64,000 nucleotides of DNA from Escallonia rubra (Eukaryota; Streptophyta; Magnoliopsida; Escalloniales; Escalloniaceae). Made by a program: the position numbers and the translations under genes. This document shows, in pieces, positions 47,801 through 58,260 of the stretch; the first letter of the stretch is position 1, and each line of letters opens with the position of its first letter. Where the stretch lies: the NCBI GenBank assembly GCA_033065855.1, contig JAVXUO010000932.1, positions 1 to 64,000 of the forward strand, written 5' to 3'. The notes beneath the pieces are model-generated. The model saw nothing but the letters and a program-made list of their open reading frames with translations. It had not been told where the DNA came from and made no database searches.

Positions 47801-48400
47801 TTAGAATAATCTTAAGTGCTAACTACCTTCATAAAAGCCATTCTTTGGCCATTAAAAATAATAATTAACTTTGGTAACATAGCAGTTAAGGCCAGATTTG
47901 ATGCACAAGTCCCATTCACTAAACGACCAATTGTTGAACTACTCGTTTTGCTTACTTCAGCCTCTCTAACTGCGACTTCTTCATCAGATGCAGTTACATC
48001 GGTACCATTATTGGCACTTCCAATGCTGTTATTGTTGGCATTGTTATGTACATTATCAATTTTATTAATACCACCGTTAGTAGGAGCATTCCTTGTGCCA
48101 CAAACAACACCATTGCCACAATTGCTGGCAACATCGCTCTCTCTGTGCCATTGTTGGCTCCATTGACATGTGGGTCATGATAAACACTATCATTCCTGAT
48201 GTGACTTCTAGTGTTTGGCTTATCCACTGTCAGATTAAAAAGGTCCCGCGAGATGTGCGAATGTTTGTGCTTGATAGCAAACTCAACCAATTTTTTTTAA
48301 AAAGTGCTACGATTCATTCAATGCGTGGATTCTTTTTCCCCTCTTTGAGTACCTCTCTGAAAAATGAAAACTTAATCTGAAGTAGGGCTAAAAACAAAAG
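41866..48400 (-). mobile_element. Decayed Ty3-gypsy (Tat-like) retrotransposon gag-pol, minus strand
   Basis: Reading from 48400 downward: gag pieces (48290-46370, including KLRKWHNSISHNTKYCVSF), protease-region piece (45499-45179: KGVLPIEIIVGKKVKMSPFF, LLSRDLIHVNDCLPS), reverse transcriptase (44311-43750: FRCP-like, EWVNALWAEKHWTN region), RNase H (43365-43090: KGEVLADLLADHP, LMFNGSKSINEAGFGVVLIS), and integrase (42600-41867: GCINYAKGCKTCQRHG, GLPQTITGDRGTL, LLEVLWALRTSPSTTIEVTP). The order is that of Ty3-gypsy pol, and the HHCC and core motifs are Tat-like. Many stops and frameshifts mean it is long dead. LTRs and primer-binding site could not be placed. Confidence 0.85.
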
Positions 48401-48540
48401 GAAATTGAATGTGGCCATAAAACAAAGTGTCGTGATTGATTGATGATGATTGTGTTATGAAGTAGGGCTAAAAACAAAAAGAAATTTGAATGTGGCCATA
48501 AAAACAAAGTGTCGTGGTTGATTGATGATGATTGTGTTTG
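48379..48540. repeat. 80-bp tandem duplication
   Basis: The stretch beginning GAAGTAGGGCTAAAAACAAA at 48379 is repeated from 48459 with a few differences and ends near 48540. It lies just upstream (in gypsy orientation) of the gag remnant. Confidence 0.9.
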
Positions 48541-49154
48541 AGGAGTACAAAGCCTCAGGTATAAAAACTAAATTTGCAATTGCAATTCATTCCATACTTT
48601 AGAAGCAATGGACTCAGATCTAAGTCATGATTTTTCGGAGTGTAGAGTTGTGCTCTTTCTTTCTTCCTTATTCTTCCATTTTTATCCTCTCCTTAAGGAA
48701 ACTGCTGAATACTACTCTGACATCACTTTTAAATACTGTCGATTATTTCTACTCTATCGATAGCTGTGTAAAAACCGTCTCTGAACTTCCTATAACACAT
48801 TTTACATGCCTTAGGTTAATTAGTCACCATTAATAGCTAGTTCTCTAAATAACCATCATGTAATCAATTAAATTAAATCAGCCTAATAATGACATATGAC
48901 TTAAAAATATCAGACTCTTTATTGCACACACATGTTCATGCTATATTGGTCAAGCTAGAAATTGTATTCTAACGAACACCAAAATGAAGAAAGAAGTACA
49001 AGACAACTAAATCAGACGTGAATAAGATGAGTACAAACTTCCATTAACATCAAACCAGAGATATAACCAGCTAAACAACTCCCTCAAACTCTAGACTTCC
49101 TGTCATGGAGAAAGAAGTTCGTCTTGGTTTCACCATAACAATACTCATTCGCTT
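48541..49154. other. 3' flank of the kinase gene and gypsy boundary
   Basis: AT-rich, without a supported gene. The kinase 3' UTR (minus strand) should run into about 49000-49154. The gypsy 5' LTR may lie in 48541-48850 but shows no diagnostic ends. Confidence 0.4.
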
Positions 49155-51717
49155 TCAGATTTTTCCCTTTCTCTCTCCGTACCGCTTATACGGATCTTGC
49201 ATCTTCTGCATCTCCATTGTACCAAAAACGCCATAGGCGCTACTTTCATCAGCGCGACCATCATCGTCGTCATCACTGGCTTGATCAAGCGCCATCAAAT
49301 CATCCCCATACTTAACACTTTCAATCCTGGCCTGCATGACCTTCCCTTTTGGCTCGTACCCTTTCAGAAGGTTTACCACTTCCTTCATGGTAGGCCGTTT
49401 ATCCGGCTCACTTTGCACGCATAAGGCAGCAATGTTAATACCTTGTTTGAGCTGGCTTTCGTCAAAGTTTCCTCTCAGTTTCGGATCAGCAAGATCTTTG
49501 AACCTCCCTTTGATTATATATGGCTCAGCCCATTCGGTTATTGTCCTTTTAATGCCACCAGGGAGTTTTTCGATTGGTTTTCTTCCTGTGAAGATTTCTA
49601 GCAGAAGAATTCCAAAACTGTAGACATCACAACTTTCTGACACTTTTCCCCACATTGCGTACTCTGGTGCTAAGTATCCCAAGGTGCCCTTGACGCGAGT
49701 GGTCATGTGACTAACGCCATCTGGAATTAGTTTTGCGAACCCAAAGTCGGCAACCAGTGGCTCGAAGTTTGAATCCAGGAGCACATTACTAGCTTTTACG
49801 TCTCTGTGAATGATGTGGGGGGTCACTTCATGGTGCAAGTACCTATATCAACATTCAATGATGGATCATATTGAAGTTTCTAACTGAACTCCTATAATAT
49901 TCAGAATTAGGAAACGTTTGTGACTCTTGTATTAATATCTCCATTTCCATTTTGGTTCTCGTTCTCATTCACTATAAGAAAATCTCACACTGTGTATTTC
50001 ATAATAAAAACTTTCTCGCCTTTTACTATTTAGGTTTTTAGTTGGGCACCTTAACACTCGTGATTGGTTTCAACAAAATGCAAAAAATAAAAAATAAAAA
50101 AAACCTTGCGATTGGTACAGCTTCCGATAACTTAAAAATCTCTCTCTAAGGACTTGATGCATTAGCAAAGACAGAAAAATTCTTCCCTCCCTCCCCTGCC
50201 CCAATTACGAAAATATAGTTGAAGCATGTTTACAAAAAAAAAAAAAAAAAAAAATATGCAGCTGTTTTGAAGTTGCTTGGGAAACATTATGGACTCCTCC
50301 AAATGTGTAGTGAATTTTCGTTTTCTGTTTTTTCGTTGTTCTTTGTCTAAGACACCGACTCATAGCAGACAAACTCTAATTACGAATTTTTTGAAGCTGT
50401 AATGCTTTTATGGAAACGTTTTGAGTATGAAAACTAATTACGATTTTATTTTTGGCTACTGGTGCAAAGTTTGTGAGAAGCTTACAATAAGCCTTCTGCC
50501 GAGCCAATGGCAACTTTCATCCTTTTTCTCCAATCGAGTTGAACTTCACTAGCAAATTGACCGTGGAGATGCGAAAGCAAACTGAGGTTTGGCATGTAAT
50601 CATAAACAATTAGCCGTTGTTCATCGCCTGCACAATAGCCCCTGAGACCCAGAAGGTTCTTGTGCCGTACCCTCCCAAGAACTTCAACTTCCACAGCAAA
50701 TTCCATCTCTGCTTTCGAGTTCATGGCTTTCAACTTCTTTACTGCTATCTGCACATATAAAGTAAGGAGAGTGGAGACGGAAAATATGAGATTTTGCATT
50801 CCGCATCCAACTGTCACCAAAATTGCACTTTCAGTGACACAATTTGCGCCACATACCACCAATCCTTACATCCAACTCGCATAAGCAAGCGTCTAAATAG
50901 TTACATTAGTGTCCATCTTCTGTGCAACGATTTTAGAGGGTCAAGCAAAGGGAGACTAAATTGCCAGTAGCCCGCAACTAATAAAACTAGTTTAAATTGA
51001 CAGGGAAGATATTCGAGGTATAGGATCAACAGAGGTAAAGTTATAGCTTTCAACTTTTTTACTGCAATCTGCACAAAAATATAAGGGGAGTGGAGATGGA
51101 ATAGATGACAGTTGCAGGATCCAAATATCATCACAATTGCGTGTTCACTGACACTTTTTATCCTGTTTACCAATGCTCCTATGCAATTCAACACGGGTAA
51201 GCAAGCATTTGAAATAGTTTTATTGGGAGTCCCTCCTTCCGTGCAATGATCTTAGATGGTCAAGCAAAGGAGTTAGACGCCCTTAGACCACAACTGATTA
51301 ATAATACTTAGTAAATTAGCAGGAAAAGATGTTCCAGGGCAAAAGTGCACCAGAGGTACAGATTTGGGTGCCAAGTGTGGTCCTTTTCTTTGTTCTCTAT
51401 TGCGTGTCTTGTGGAAAGATTACCTGGAGACCATCTGTAGTTCTTCCCCAGTAAACACTTCCAAATCCTCCTTCGCCAAGCTTGTTCTCCTCACTAAAAC
51501 CATTGGTAGCAGTATGCAACTCCTTATAGGTGAATATCCTCCATGTACTGTTCCCTCCACCAAATTGCAACCTAAGAAAACGAGTTACAAATTTAGCCTG
51601 GGTTTAAAGAATTTGCTATAAAGTTCAAGCTTATTAGCCTCAGAAGTTTCCCATAACATTCGCTTACCCTCCTTCATCAACTTTCTCTGAACCGCAGCAA
51701 CTCAAGGAGGATCCCAT
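49155..51717 (-). CDS. Receptor-like cytoplasmic kinase, PTI1-like At3g15890/At1g52540 type
   Basis: Four minus-strand exons with GT-AG introns and matching phases: 51717-51668, 51571-51424, 50748-50486 and 49842-49155, giving 382 residues. The N-terminus MGSSLSCCGSEK has Gly2 and a Cys pair for myristoylation and palmitoylation, so plasma-membrane anchoring is likely. Kinase motifs: GEGGFGSV (ATP loop), IAVKKLK (ATP-binding Lys), HRDVKASNVLL (catalytic loop with HRD), DFGFAKL (DFG), GTLGYLAPEYAM (APE) and DVYSFGILLLEIFTGRKP. The tail has an acidic SDDDDDGR run. All catalytic residues are present, so it should be an active Ser/Thr-type kinase; there is no ectodomain or membrane span. Intron 2 contains a duplicated piece of exon 3. 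A young copia element sits 482 bp upstream of the ATG. Confidence 0.92.
50749..51370 (-). repeat. Imperfect tandem duplication covering the start of kinase exon 3 and its upstream intron
   Basis: The stretch from about 50720 to 51030 is related to about 51035-51370. Shared words include GCACARATATAARG-type sequence around the splice acceptor, and GGTCAAGCAAAGG at about 50939 and 51259. The second copy (about 51035-51072, minus) still has an acceptor-like AG followed by codons for IAVKKLKAI, then runs out without a matching donor. It lies in intron 2 and would be a non-functional pseudo-exon. Confidence 0.75.
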
Positions 51718-52199
51718 AGTTTCCTATGGGATTCTCAAGTTCAGTTAGGATACTTTGCCAAACAAGATTCCTAATTTAAATATGAGCAAGTGCTTTCTTG
51801 TCAATGTACAAATAGTACTGCCGACCTCGGCCGGCTGATCTTAACAAGTCAAACAGGTATACCTAAGGACAGAGTTTGTCATGATAATGGAAGTGATACT
51901 TTATTGTATGAGCAAGCAGACGATGATGGGTTTGGATGGACAACAAACCAAAACCTGAATTTAATATTAAGTTGGACATGCATATAAGAATCTTATTACA
52001 CTAGCAACCACAGCCTAGCTAATTTCGTGTAAACATTACTAGGAGTAGGGACAGACCAATTTAGAAATAACTTGTTGAACAGTCCGTCGTGAAAATATTT
52101 GTACTTTTATGACTTTCAGGAGCGACTCTTTCAATAAGACTGTAGTGGCTTCCGTTTAGGGGCTTCACGTGCTACAAAATGCTTTACCACACAAGTATA
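51718..52199. promoter_or_regulatory. Kinase 5' flank, cut by the copia insertion
   Basis: These 482 bases lie between the kinase ATG and the left copia LTR and must hold the proximal promoter and 5' UTR. No clear TATA box stood out on the minus strand. A plus-strand ORF at 51790-51987 has no domain and is probably chance. Confidence 0.5.
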
Positions 52200-52618
52200 T
52201 GTTGTATGTGGAGCCTGATTTCAATCCAGAGACGTTGTTACAATGAGGTAGTGACCCGAAAGCATGTTTTTGTGAGGTTGTCCCACATTGCTTAAGGAAA
52301 GAAGGTCACAGCTTAGCCCAAGTATATAAGTGTTTTGTCCCACATTGGTTATTTAGAGAAAGATCACATCTTAGCTCTAAATAAATATACATGGTCTTGT
52401 ATTGTTTTGGGTCAAGAGAGAAAACCACAACATAAAGTGGGGGTTAAGATTTTGGTTGTAACGCTGCTGAATAGTGAAATCGAAATCTGGTCATACTCCG
52501 GGGACGTAGCCATATTGGTGAACCTCGTAATTCTTGTGTTGTGCGTTTGGTTTATTTTAAATTTCTCGTTTCTTTTTTTCTTCAATATATTGCTTCGTAG
52601 TCGCTGCGTTTCGTAACA
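52200..52618 (+). repeat. 5' LTR of the copia element
   Basis: 419 bp, TG...CA. TATATAAG at 52323-52330 is the likely TATA box. Two related stretches, each with GTCCCACATTG and a following RATCACATCTTAGCY- or RGTCACAGCTTAGCC-type word, lie about 58 bases apart (from about 52278 and 52336). Confidence 0.97.
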
Positions 52619-52620
52619 AC

Positions 52621-52632
52621 TGGTACCAGAGC
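52621..52632 (+). other. Primer-binding site of the copia element
   Basis: TGGTACCAGAGC begins two bases after the 5' LTR. It matches the usual plant copia site complementary to initiator tRNA-Met (TGGTATCAGAGC) except for one base. Confidence 0.85.
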
Positions 52633-52679
52633 TTGGGTTCGAGTCTTACTCACATAGGTTCTACGTTTGAGTGAGACCA

Positions 52680-55600
52680 ATGGCCGAAGAAGGTAAAGGA
52701 AAGATCGAGAAGTTTAATGGTATGAATTTCCAGTGGTGGAAGATGCAAGTTGAAGACTACTTGTATCAGAAGGATCTGTATCTACCGCTGGTGGGAGAGA
52801 AACCTGAAGCGATGAATGCGAGTGAGTGGGCGATTTTGGACAGAAAGGCGCTGGCTACAGTAAGACTTAGCCTAACCCCACAAGTAGCATTCAATATCTC
52901 CAAGGAAAAAACTACTGCTGCTGTGATGAAAGCATTGGAGAAATTGTATGAAAAACCTTCTGCTTCGAATAAGGTATTTCTCATGAAGAAACTGTTTAAT
53001 ATGAGAATGTCTGAAAATGGTTCTGTTGTTGATCATTTAAATGATTTTAACGGTGTTACAAATCAATTGGAATCTGTTGGCATTAATTTTGATGATGAAA
53101 TTAGGGCTTTGTTGTTTCTGTGTTCACTGCCTGATAGTTGGAATAACTTGGTGACGACAGTGAGTAATTCTACTATCTCTGGAACGCTAACACTTAATGA
53201 TGTTGTGAGTTCTGTGATGAATGATGAAATGCGGAGAAAGACAATTGGTGATGGTATATCATCTAGTACTGCTTTGTCCGTGGAATCCAGAGGTAGACAT
53301 AATAACAAGCAGAATAACAGGGGAAGAAGTCCTACAAGAGGAAGATCAAAATCAAGAGGCAAGTCGAAGTCCAAAGGGAGAACCATAGTATGCTGGAATT
53401 GTAATAAGGAGGGTCATAAGAAGAATGATTGTACAGAACCAAAGAAGAAAAAGGGAGCAGGGGGAAGACAAGGTGATGATGAAGGGGCAAACATGGTAAG
53501 TTCAAACGAACGGACATATGACGATTTATGTCTTTCTGCTACAATGGATGATAATTCCAAAGTGTGGTATGTGGACTCAGGAGCCTCGATTCATTGTACA
53601 CCTCATAGGGATTGTTTCAGTGATTATGTTCATGGTGATTATGGACATGTGACTGTCGGGAATGGATATCGGTGCAGCATTGTTGGAAAGGGAAAAGTCA
53701 AAATTAAACTGTCAAATGGAGGAACCCTAATTTTGAATGATGTTAGACATATTCCAGAACTGCAGAAGAACCTTATATCCGTCAGCGGGTTGGATCGTGA
53801 AGGCTATTTTGTGGCATTTGGTGAAAAACAGTGGAAGGTGACCAAAGGGTCGATGGTGGTAGCAAGAGGAGAAAGAGTAGGAACCCTATATACTCTTTCA
53901 GGTACCCATAACCACTCTATCTCTTTGGCTTTTACAGAAAATCAGAGAACCACATTATGGCATCACAGGTTGGGACATTTGAGTGAGAGTGGTATGAAAA
54001 TTCTGCACTCAAAGAATGCATTGCCAGGGATGAAGAACATTCAGTTGGATTTCTGTGAGGGTTGTGTCTATGGAAAGCAAAAGCGGGTCAGTTTTCGGAA
54101 GGATGGTAAAGAGAGGAAGACTGAAAGACTGGAGTTAGTTCATACGGATGTTTGCGGACCTACTACAGTAAAGTCTCTTGGAGGTAATTTCTACTTTGTT
54201 TCTTTTATAGATGATGCTAGTAGAAAGACCTGGATATATGCCATCAAACAGAAATCTGATGTTTATCACACTTTTAAGAAGTGGAAAGCTCTTGTTGAGA
54301 ATGAAACAGGGAACAAAGTAAAATGCATAAAATCTGACAATGGGGGTGAGTATCGTGATGGAGGGTTCCAAGAATATTGTTCCAATAATGGTATCAGGTT
54401 AATAAGAACTGTTAAGAGGACACCTCAAGAAAATGGCTTGGCAGAGAGGATGAATCGAACCATCATGGAACGAGCAAGGTGTATGAGAATACATGCTGAT
54501 TTACCTCTACAGTTCTGGGCAGCAGCTGTGGATACTGCCGTATATTTAATTAACAGAAGTCCAGCCAGTGCTCTCAATGGTGGTATTCCTGAAGAAGAAT
54601 GGTCAGGTAAACCAGTAAATTATTCTTTTCTGAGAGTTTTTGGATGTATTGCTTATGCTCATATTGATAAAGAGGAGAGGAAGAAACTTGACTCTAAATC
54701 TCAGAAGTGTGTATTTATTGGATATGGAGGTGATGAATATGGTTATCGTTTGTGGGACTACGAACATAACAAAATCATCAGGAGTAGGGATGTCATATTC
54801 GATGAATCACGGTTGTATAAGCATAGGTTACAAGAACATGGAATTGAAAGAGAAGACAAGGAATACATGGAACTTGATGAGCCAGAAGATGGACGGATAC
54901 CCAAGATAGAAAGTCCAAAAGTTCTTGATGAGACAACTGATACTGAAATTGGAGCTGGTGATCAACAACAAGTGCCTGAAACTCTTAACCTCAGAAGAAG
55001 TAGTCGGGTAAGGAAAGCTCCTGACAGACTTTGTCTTCCCCTCGATTATATTTTGTATACTGATTCTGGTGAGCCAGAATGTTATCAAGAAGCGATACAA
55101 GATAAATCCAGGTTACAGTGGGAGCAAGCCATGAAAGATGAGATGGCTTCACTTGAGCAAAACCAAACTTGGGATTTGGTAAAGCTCCCTACAGGTAAAA
55201 ATGTTCTGTACAATAAATGGGTATACAGGATTAAAAATGAAGCTGGAGGAACAAAGAGATACAAGGCAAGACTAGTTGTGAAAGGGTATCGGCAGAGGAA
55301 AGGTATTGATTTCCAAGAAATCTTCTCTCCTGTTGTGAAGATGACTTCAATTCGTACGATATTGAGCATTGTAGCTATAGAAGACTTACATCTGGAGCAG
55401 CTGGATGTTAAGACAACATTTCTCCATGGGGATTTGGAGGAAGAAATCTACATGCATCAGCCAGAGGGGTTTGAAGTCAAGGGTAAGGAGGGAATGTTTT
55501 GCAGGTTGAAGAGGAGCTTGTATGGCCTAAAGCAAGCTCCTAGACAGTGGTATTTGAAGTTTGACAGTTTCATGAAGCAGACAAACTTCACTAGATGCGA

Positions 55601-56621
55601 CTCTGATCACTGCGTTTATTTTCAGAAGTTTAATAGTGAAGATTTCATTATTTTAACTTTGTATGTAGATGATATGCTTGTAGCAGGTTCAAGCATGGGA
55701 AGGATTAATGAACTCAAGAAGAAGTTGGCAAGTAATTTCTCTATGAAGGACTTGGGAGAGGCAAAACAACTTCTTGGCATGAGGATAACCAGGGACAGAA
55801 AACAGAAAAAGTTATGGTTGTCACAGGAAGAGTACATTGAAAAGGTTTTGAGGAGATTTAACTTGCATGCCTCTAAACCTGTGACGACTCCTTTAGCAGC
55901 TCACTTCAAGCTTTCAAAGGATTTGAGTCCTAAGAACAGGGAGGATGAAGAATACATGGCACAGGTACCGTACACCTCTGCTGTGGGAAGTCTCATGTAT
56001 GCCATGGTCAGTACAAGGCCGGATATTGCACATGCAGTTGGAGTTGTGAGCAGATTCATGACAAACCCTGGAAACAAACATTGTCAAGCAGTGAAGTGGA
56101 TTCTCAGGTATTTGAGAGGAATATCCAGGTTCTGCTTATGTTTTAAGGGTAATAACATAGATGTGCGAGGCTATGTAGATGCAGACCATGGCGGTGATAG
56201 AGACAACGGGAGAAGCACCACGGGATATGTTTTTTCTGTAGGAGGGACTGCAGTAAGCTGGATCTCTAAGTTACAGAAGATTGTTGCATTGTCTACAACA
56301 GAAGCAGAATATGTTGCTGTGACAGAAGCAAGCAAGGAAATAATTTGGCTTCAGAGGTTGTTGACAGAGTTGGGATATGGGCAAGTAGATTGTAAGCTAT
56401 GGACTGATAGTCAGAGTGCAATACATCTTGCCAAGAACTCAGCATTTCATTCGAGGACCAAGCATATTCAGTTGAGGTATCACTTTATACGATCTCTGTT
56501 AGAGGATGGACAACTGAACTTGGAGAAGATTGAAGGCAACAAGAATCCCGCGGACATGTTAACGAAGGTGGTTGACAGGCAAAAGTTGAGCTTATGCTCA
56601 ACTTTGATTAGTCTTCGTTGA
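52680..56621 (+). CDS. Ty1-copia gag-pol polyprotein, uninterrupted
   Basis: A single 1313-residue frame starting at the ATG at 52680; three further codons upstream are open but lack an ATG. Domains in order: gag (UBN2-type, residues 1-225), zinc knuckle CX2CX4HX4C at 238-251, aspartic protease with DSG at 299-301, GAG-pre-integrase HHCC start at WHHRLGH (His428), integrase core Asp490, Asp553 and Glu589 (D-X35-E spacing), reverse transcriptase with LDVKTTFLHGDL and YVDD at 995-998, and RNase H starting near Asp1167 (GYVDADHGGD), with STTEAEYVA and a WTDSQSA motif. Length and order are standard for plant copia elements (Tork/Tnt1-like by general look). No stop or frameshift is seen. Confidence 0.96.
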   Translation: MAEEGKGKIEKFNGMNFQWWKMQVEDYLYQKDLYLPLVGEKPEAMNASEWAILDRKALATVRLSLTPQVAFNISKEKTTAAVMKALEKLYEKPSASNKVFLMKKLFNMRMSENGSVVDHLNDFNGVTNQLESVGINFDDEIRALLFLCSLPDSWNNLVTTVSNSTISGTLTLNDVVSSVMNDEMRRKTIGDGISSSTALSVESRGRHNNKQNNRGRSPTRGRSKSRGKSKSKGRTIVCWNCNKEGHKKNDCTEPKKKKGAGGRQGDDEGANMVSSNERTYDDLCLSATMDDNSKVWYVDSGASIHCTPHRDCFSDYVHGDYGHVTVGNGYRCSIVGKGKVKIKLSNGGTLILNDVRHIPELQKNLISVSGLDREGYFVAFGEKQWKVTKGSMVVARGERVGTLYTLSGTHNHSISLAFTENQRTTLWHHRLGHLSESGMKILHSKNALPGMKNIQLDFCEGCVYGKQKRVSFRKDGKERKTERLELVHTDVCGPTTVKSLGGNFYFVSFIDDASRKTWIYAIKQKSDVYHTFKKWKALVENETGNKVKCIKSDNGGEYRDGGFQEYCSNNGIRLIRTVKRTPQENGLAERMNRTIMERARCMRIHADLPLQFWAAAVDTAVYLINRSPASALNGGIPEEEWSGKPVNYSFLRVFGCIAYAHIDKEERKKLDSKSQKCVFIGYGGDEYGYRLWDYEHNKIIRSRDVIFDESRLYKHRLQEHGIEREDKEYMELDEPEDGRIPKIESPKVLDETTDTEIGAGDQQQVPETLNLRRSSRVRKAPDRLCLPLDYILYTDSGEPECYQEAIQDKSRLQWEQAMKDEMASLEQNQTWDLVKLPTGKNVLYNKWVYRIKNEAGGTKRYKARLVVKGYRQRKGIDFQEIFSPVVKMTSIRTILSIVAIEDLHLEQLDVKTTFLHGDLEEEIYMHQPEGFEVKGKEGMFCRLKRSLYGLKQAPRQWYLKFDSFMKQTNFTRCDSDHCVYFQKFNSEDFIILTLYVDDMLVAGSSMGRINELKKKLASNFSMKDLGEAKQLLGMRITRDRKQKKLWLSQEEYIEKVLRRFNLHASKPVTTPLAAHFKLSKDLSPKNREDEEYMAQVPYTSAVGSLMYAMVSTRPDIAHAVGVVSRFMTNPGNKHCQAVKWILRYLRGISRFCLCFKGNNIDVRGYVDADHGGDRDNGRSTTGYVFSVGGTAVSWISKLQKIVALSTTEAEYVAVTEASKEIIWLQRLLTELGYGQVDCKLWTDSQSAIHLAKNSAFHSRTKHIQLRYHFIRSLLEDGQLNLEKIEGNKNPADMLTKVVDRQKLSLCSTLISLR

Positions 56622-56685
56622 TGCTTCTTGGATGAGTATGACCAGCATTTGTGTGGAGTTTCAGCATTGGGTTGTATCAGTCTCC

Positions 56686-56696
56686 AAGTGGGAGAT
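56686..56696 (+). other. Polypurine tract of the copia element
   Basis: AAGTGGGAGAT lies directly before the 3' LTR, the typical plant copia plus-strand priming site. Confidence 0.85.
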
Positions 56697-57117
56697 TGTT
56701 GTATGTGGAGCCTGATTTCAATCCAGAGACGTTGTTACAATGAGGTAGTGACCCGAAAGCATGTTTTTGTGAGGTTGTCCCACATTGCTTAAGGAAAGAA
56801 GGTCACAGCTTAGCCCAAGTATATAAGTGTTTTGTCCCACATTGGTTATTTAGAGAAAGATCACATCTTAGCTCTAAATAAATATACATGGTCTTGTATT
56901 GTTTTGGGTCAAGAGAGAAAACCACAACATAAAGTGGGGGTTAAGATTTTGGTTGTAACGCTGCTGAATAGTGAAATCGAAATCTGGTCATACACTCCGG
57001 GGACGTAGCCATATTGGTGAACCTTGTAATTCTTGTGTTGTGCGTTTGGTTTATTTTAAATTTCTCGTTTCTTTTTTTCTTCAATATATTGCTTCGTAGT
57101 CGCTGCGTTTCGTAACA
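56697..57117 (+). repeat. 3' LTR of the copia element
   Basis: 421 bp, almost identical to the 5' LTR. It carries a 2-base AC insertion and one C-to-T difference. It is followed by the second GTATA. Confidence 0.97.
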
Positions 57118-57466
57118 GTATAGTGAGAAATACCATACCGTAGGAGGTATCGATTTCTCTGTAAGTTGTACGCAATGAGTTTGATACAGTTTTGGTATCT
57201 TCTCGTACTCTAAAACAACTATATATATTTATAAATCAAGTGCAAAATAAGCGGTAAGTTGCAATAAATTAGGACATAAAATAGCCTTTCTTTCTCTTCC
57301 CCGTGAAACATAAAGTAAATTGTGTCATTACTTTCAACTTAAAACCAATACTCAAAAAAAAAAAAAAAAAAAAAGCATTGTCACTTAAAATATTAGAATA
57401 ACTAAAAAATGTTGTAACCAAAAAAGAGAAAATGAAAACATGTTAATATAACCCAACAACGAAGTA

Positions 57467-57819
57467 CTCCCTCTGTCCCTGATAATTCGATCACCTTTGA
57501 CTTGACACACATATTAAGGATGTAGGTTATATATTGCGTGTTTTCTGTTTTACCCTTTAGAGAGAAGCAGAAGAGAGTGTGTTATGAGAGAGAAAATTGG
57601 TTGGTAGTGTGTTAAATGTGGAGAGAAAAATAGAATAAAAAAGTGAGTTCAGAGAGAGAAAATGAGTTGGTGGAGAGTTAAATGTGAAGAAAGAAATTGA
57701 ATTAAAAAAATGTAAAAATGTAAACACACTTAAATAATCTATCTTAATTTGAAAAGTGAACAATTTTTGTAGGAGGACCCAAAAAGTAAATATGATCAAT
57801 TTATAAAAGACGGAGGGAG
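57467..57819. mobile_element. Stowaway-type MITE 1 with TA target-site duplication
   Basis: 353 bp. It starts CTCCCTCTGTCCCTGATAAT and ends TATAAAAGACGGAGGGAG, an inverted pair, flanked by TA (57465-57466 and 57820-57821). CTCCCTCYGTCCC ends with TA duplication are the hallmark of Stowaway (Tc1/mariner) MITEs. It has no coding content. Confidence 0.9.
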
Positions 57820-57958
57820 TACACAACATAAGTGGGTGCCACTCATGAAGAAAATTTTGTGTCTTCCGACTTCTAGTTGACAACAACTAACCAAATTTAT
57901 CGACAACCAGCTTCTCTTACTCCAACCAGACTCTCTCTTATTACCTCACTATATGATA

Positions 57959-58258
57959 CTCCCCCGTCCTACATAATTTGATCAAGTTTTTTTTTTGCAT
58001 GCAGGTTAAAGATTTAAATGATATATTATGTGTTTATCATACTACCCTTTAGAGATACGAGAAGAAGAAATTGGGCCAGGAGAGAGAAAATGGTTAGTGG
58101 AATATTAAATGTGGAGAAAGAACTAATTAAATAAAGTGTAAGAAAGTGAAAACGAGTTAATGAAGATTTAAATGTAAAAAGAGAAATGTAATTAAAAAAA
58201 GTGTAAAAAGAGGTGGCCTAAAAAGGAAAGTTGATCAAATTATATGGGACAAAGGGAA
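57959..58258. mobile_element. Stowaway-type MITE 2 with TA target-site duplication
   Basis: 300 bp. It starts CTCCCCCGTCCTACATAAT and ends ATTATATGGGACAAAGGGAA, flanked by TA (57957-57958 and 58259-58260). The interior shares AGAGAGAAAATG and TGTGGAGAAAG-type words with MITE 1, so both belong to one family, but the tips have diverged. Confidence 0.8.
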
Positions 58259-58260
58259 TA

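Larger units (their letters stand above)
52200..57117 (+). mobile_element. Nearly intact Ty1-copia retrotransposon with target-site duplication GTATA
   Basis: The element is 4918 bp. LTRs of 419 and 421 bp start TGTTGTATGTGG and end TTTCGTAACA. GTATA flanks both sides (52195-52199 and 57118-57122). The LTRs differ by one substitution (C at left, T at right, in GAACCYGTAATT-type context near 52527 and 57026) and a 2-base insertion in the right copy (CATACACTCC). Primer-binding site and polypurine tract are in place and the polyprotein is open end to end. It is probably very recently inserted and may be autonomous. Confidence 0.97.

Noticed and set aside
52671-52679. Copia polyprotein start at GTG (52671)
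   Set aside because: The in-frame ATG at 52680 gives the usual MAEEGKGKIEKFNG-type start. A GTG start is not expected in a plant nucleus.
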